A stretch of DNA of 64,000 bases, taken from NCBI GenBank assembly GCA_030562195.1, contig JAUJPP010000012.1, positions 9,300,001 to 9,364,000 on the forward strand, in the 5' to 3' direction. Origin of the DNA: Nipponacmea schrenckii (lineage: Eukaryota > Mollusca > Gastropoda > Lottiidae). A program made the position numbers and the translations under genes. The notes beneath the pieces were generated by a model. That model did not search any database, had not been told where the DNA came from, and was given only the letters and a program-made list of their open reading frames with translations. The stretch's first letter is position 1; each line of letters begins with the position of its first letter. Of the stretch, positions 61,984 through 64,000 are shown one piece after another.

Positions 61984-62272
61984 GTAAGTAGAAAAGATGA
62001 ATACATTGTTCATATTATTGTATATATTATTTATAGTATTTAAAATTTTCATCAGTAATATAGTTGTTAAGTTAACTTGAAAATATTTTTTTAGGATGAT
62101 AATGGTCAAGAAAACAGCTTGAACTTGTTTTTTTGTTTTGGTTGGGCATTAGCAGCTCAGATATGTTTTAGTTAAACTGTGCAGGGATAAGGAATATCAC
62201 CAGAATATCTTGGCCTGTAGAGCTGTTGTTTGTGCTAAAAGATACTTATTTTATTGTCAATTCTGATTCCAG
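61984..62272. other. intron, 289 bp
   Basis: Short intron with GTAAGT donor and TTCTGATTCCAG acceptor. It also contains a competing acceptor-like site (TATTTTTTTAG at 62094) that would add about 26 codons and a stop; see findings. Confidence 0.8.
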
Positions 62273-62381
62273 CAAGTAGCAGCAAATGATAGAAAAAAGA
62301 AAAATTTTTCCTTTACCAGAAAATTTCCATTCATGAAAAGTAAAGATCTTAGTGGTAGTGAAGATGTTAGTGCTGATGAAC
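62273..62381 (+). CDS. dlg1: DLG HOOK insert exon, protein 4.1-binding type
   Basis: Enters in phase 0 and leaves in phase 1 (GAAC|GTAAGT). The product starts QVAAN, then DRKKKNFSFTRKFPFMKSKD, then LSGSEDVSADE. The DRKKKNF.F.RKFPFMKS core is nearly identical to insect dlg and close to the vertebrate SAP97 insert I3 (KRKKNLFSRKFPFYKNKD), which is known to bind protein 4.1. The acidic Ser-rich tail follows as in relatives. Because the exon is 109 nt (phase 0 to 1), it cannot be skipped onto the next small exons without a frameshift, so in this gene it is probably constitutive. Confidence 0.95.
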
Positions 62382-62769
62382 GTAAGTAGGCACTTCTTAT
62401 TATAATCTTAGCCAATAGGTTGATTTGAGGTCAAAATTGTATTGTTTATTTCTCCATTCATCAGACGTGATATATTAATGGATTATTGGTACGTTTAAGA
62501 CCAGACTTAAAATGTCACTTGATGGACTCATTAATGGTTCAGCAAAATTTGACTTTTGTCACTATGTTGAGTCAGAAACTAGCAACCTAAAAGTTTGATT
62601 GCAGCAACTTCCATTAAGTGATGTTTTCTGTAGGTCCTAAATTGCCCATATCCCATTCATATACATTGTATAAATCCTGTATACAGCTGGGATGAGTTTG
62701 GTCAGGCTAAACTGTAGGGTATCATGGATTATCATCTCTATCATCCTTTTCATTTCTATATATTTACAG
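62382..62769. other. intron, 388 bp
   Basis: Ordinary intron with GTAAGT donor and CATTTCTATATATTTACAG acceptor. Nothing else was seen. Confidence 0.75.
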
Positions 62770-62790
62770 AAGGCTTAGCTGGAAGTGAAG
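62770..62790 (+). CDS. dlg1: candidate 21-nt HOOK microexon
   Basis: Twenty-one nucleotides between a good acceptor (CTATATATTTACAG) and GAAG|GTTTGC. In phase 1 it gives QGLAGSE plus one base, so both ends are phase 1 and it can be included or skipped freely. Joined from 62381 it reads ADEQGLAGSE. The donor (GTTTGC) is not consensus, which fits regulated inclusion but also weakens the call. Small optional exons at this point of HOOK are known in vertebrate DLG genes; no sequence match is claimed. Confidence 0.55.
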
Positions 62791-63931
62791 GTTTGCATTT
62801 TAGTCATCTCTCTTCATTATATTTTTATTTTGTTTTAAAATGTTTCTGAAATCTTCAGATTTCAGAGACTAAAAGCAGAAATCTGATCCAAAAAGAATCC
62901 AATTGATAAATATTTTGATATAAATAAGGAATTTTCCTTGATAAGTTAAAATCTAAACATCTTAAAATTGGAATTGGATAATTTTGGATCTGATTATGGT
63001 TGTGGTTGGTGTTAGAATAGTTTAGACGTTCTGTGTTGTTTTTAAGTCTAGATCAGTATAGGTCTAGTAATTCAACAGAAAGTTTCATATTTTAATTGGA
63101 TTTTTTTAACCACTCATTAATCATTATAATATTATTAGTATGCTTTATATTAACCATAGTTATGTTTATATATTAATGTCATATATCAGGCTTTATCACA
63201 ATTATTTATTTCTATGTGGATTGTATTGTTCTGTTACCATCATTTATGTACCGGTATAACACAAGTCAAACTCCAAAGCCAATATGCCTTTTTTTCAACT
63301 TTCAAATGTGATGTTCATAAATCACACCTCCTCTATTCAAAAGATACCAGCATTACGATTATTATTATTACTATAAGCCTCATTTTGAATTCAATATGGC
63401 TGATGCGTGAATAAGGTCCATTACCTTTTATATTTAAACTGCTGTGTATTGGGTTGTCAAAATTTAAAAAAAACTTGAGATGAAATAAAAATAATTAAGA
63501 TATTTTGTAAGATATATGCATGTTAAAGTGAACACTTAAGATACAATTCACATTGAATTTGAAATGATCAATAAATAAAGTGAAGTATTTTCTTAAATAT
63601 TATAAGGTGTGCCTTTTGATGTGAACTAGTATTAATTTAGAAGATAATGTTTGTGATAATGCTTGACTGTTATCATCTTATTTTCAAAATTATTATCCAT
63701 GTTGTTTTATTATTCATACGCCATGATTTATTCCTATTCATATCACAAGTAAATAATTAAACATGATCATATCATTGGTATTAAATAAAAACCTGTTGTT
63801 TTACATTACTGTGTCACTTATCAACCATAATTCTAATATTGAAACTTTATTATTTCCATTGAGTGTGTCATAATTACCATTCTCATTGTTGTTTTGTCAA
63901 CTCACTGCATGTTGTTTTTCTTCCCCTGTAG
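62791..63931. other. intron, 1.1 kb
   Basis: AT-rich intron ending in a strong polypyrimidine tract (GTTTTTCTTCCCCTGTAG). The 66-codon open frame at 63214 has no recognisable domain. Confidence 0.75.
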
Positions 63932-63961
63932 GTCTCCCTCCTAGTGATAATGACAGCCTTC
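63932..63961 (+). CDS. dlg1: candidate 30-nt HOOK cassette exon
   Basis: Thirty nucleotides between TTCTTCCCCTGTAG and TTC|GTAAGT. Entering in phase 1 it gives one split residue, then LPPSDNDSL plus one base. The split residue is Gly if preceded by the microexon (G|GT) and Arg if spliced directly from 62381 (C|GT). Both ends are phase 1, so it is another optional in-frame cassette. The peptide is Pro/Ser/Asp-rich like other HOOK inserts. The remaining HOOK and the GK domain must lie beyond the right edge of the window. Confidence 0.72.
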
Positions 63962-64000
63962 GTAAGTAGTTCTTTACCCTCTAAGATATCACACAATGCA
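63962..64000. other. start of next intron, cut by the window edge
   Basis: Begins with the GTAAGT donor. The gene is therefore incomplete here: the rest of HOOK, the guanylate-kinase-like domain and the stop codon are outside the window. Confidence 0.85.

Overview
The window is AT-rich animal DNA carrying most of one large, intron-rich gene on the + strand: a Discs-large (DLG/SAP97/PSD-95 family) membrane-associated guanylate kinase scaffold. Joining the exons by splice signals and codon phase gives an open reading frame with three class I PDZ domains, an SH3 domain and the start of the HOOK linker, running off the right edge before the guanylate-kinase-like (GK) domain. The tiny exons, multi-kilobase introns, tandem arrays and transposon remnants suggest an invertebrate, probably a mollusc or other lophotrochozoan. 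That placement is inference; no species marker was found. No bacterial or viral genes are seen.

Layout. 1-15252: 5' region or first intron, with one candidate N-terminal coding exon (2755-2904), a 42-bp minisatellite broken by a Tc1/pogo-type MITE and by a 2.1-kb foreign segment, and a 45-bp minisatellite. 15253-29697: N-terminal linker and PDZ1, including a 13.4-kb intron with two hAT-like elements. 32593-35835: PDZ2 and the PDZ2-PDZ3 linker; the intron before it holds a third hAT-like element and a long perfect palindrome. 35836-55873: a 20-kb intron with a tRNA-derived SINE, a ~46-bp minisatellite and two candidate alternative first exons, at 44189 and 54069. 55874-60170: PDZ3 and the PDZ3-SH3 linker, with a 25-bp minisatellite in between. 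61494-63961: SH3 and HOOK, ending in a conserved basic cassette, a 21-nt microexon and a 30-nt exon.

The most interesting biology is isoform architecture. Two short ATG-bearing exons inside the 20-kb intron both end in consensus donors in phase 2, exactly the phase the PDZ3 exon needs, so the locus may encode short PDZ3-SH3-GK proteins from internal promoters. A third candidate start at 2755-2904 fits the full-length reading frame in phase 0. At the other end, two small phase 1-1 exons can be spliced in or out of HOOK without breaking the frame. No L27 domain and no GK domain were found inside the window.
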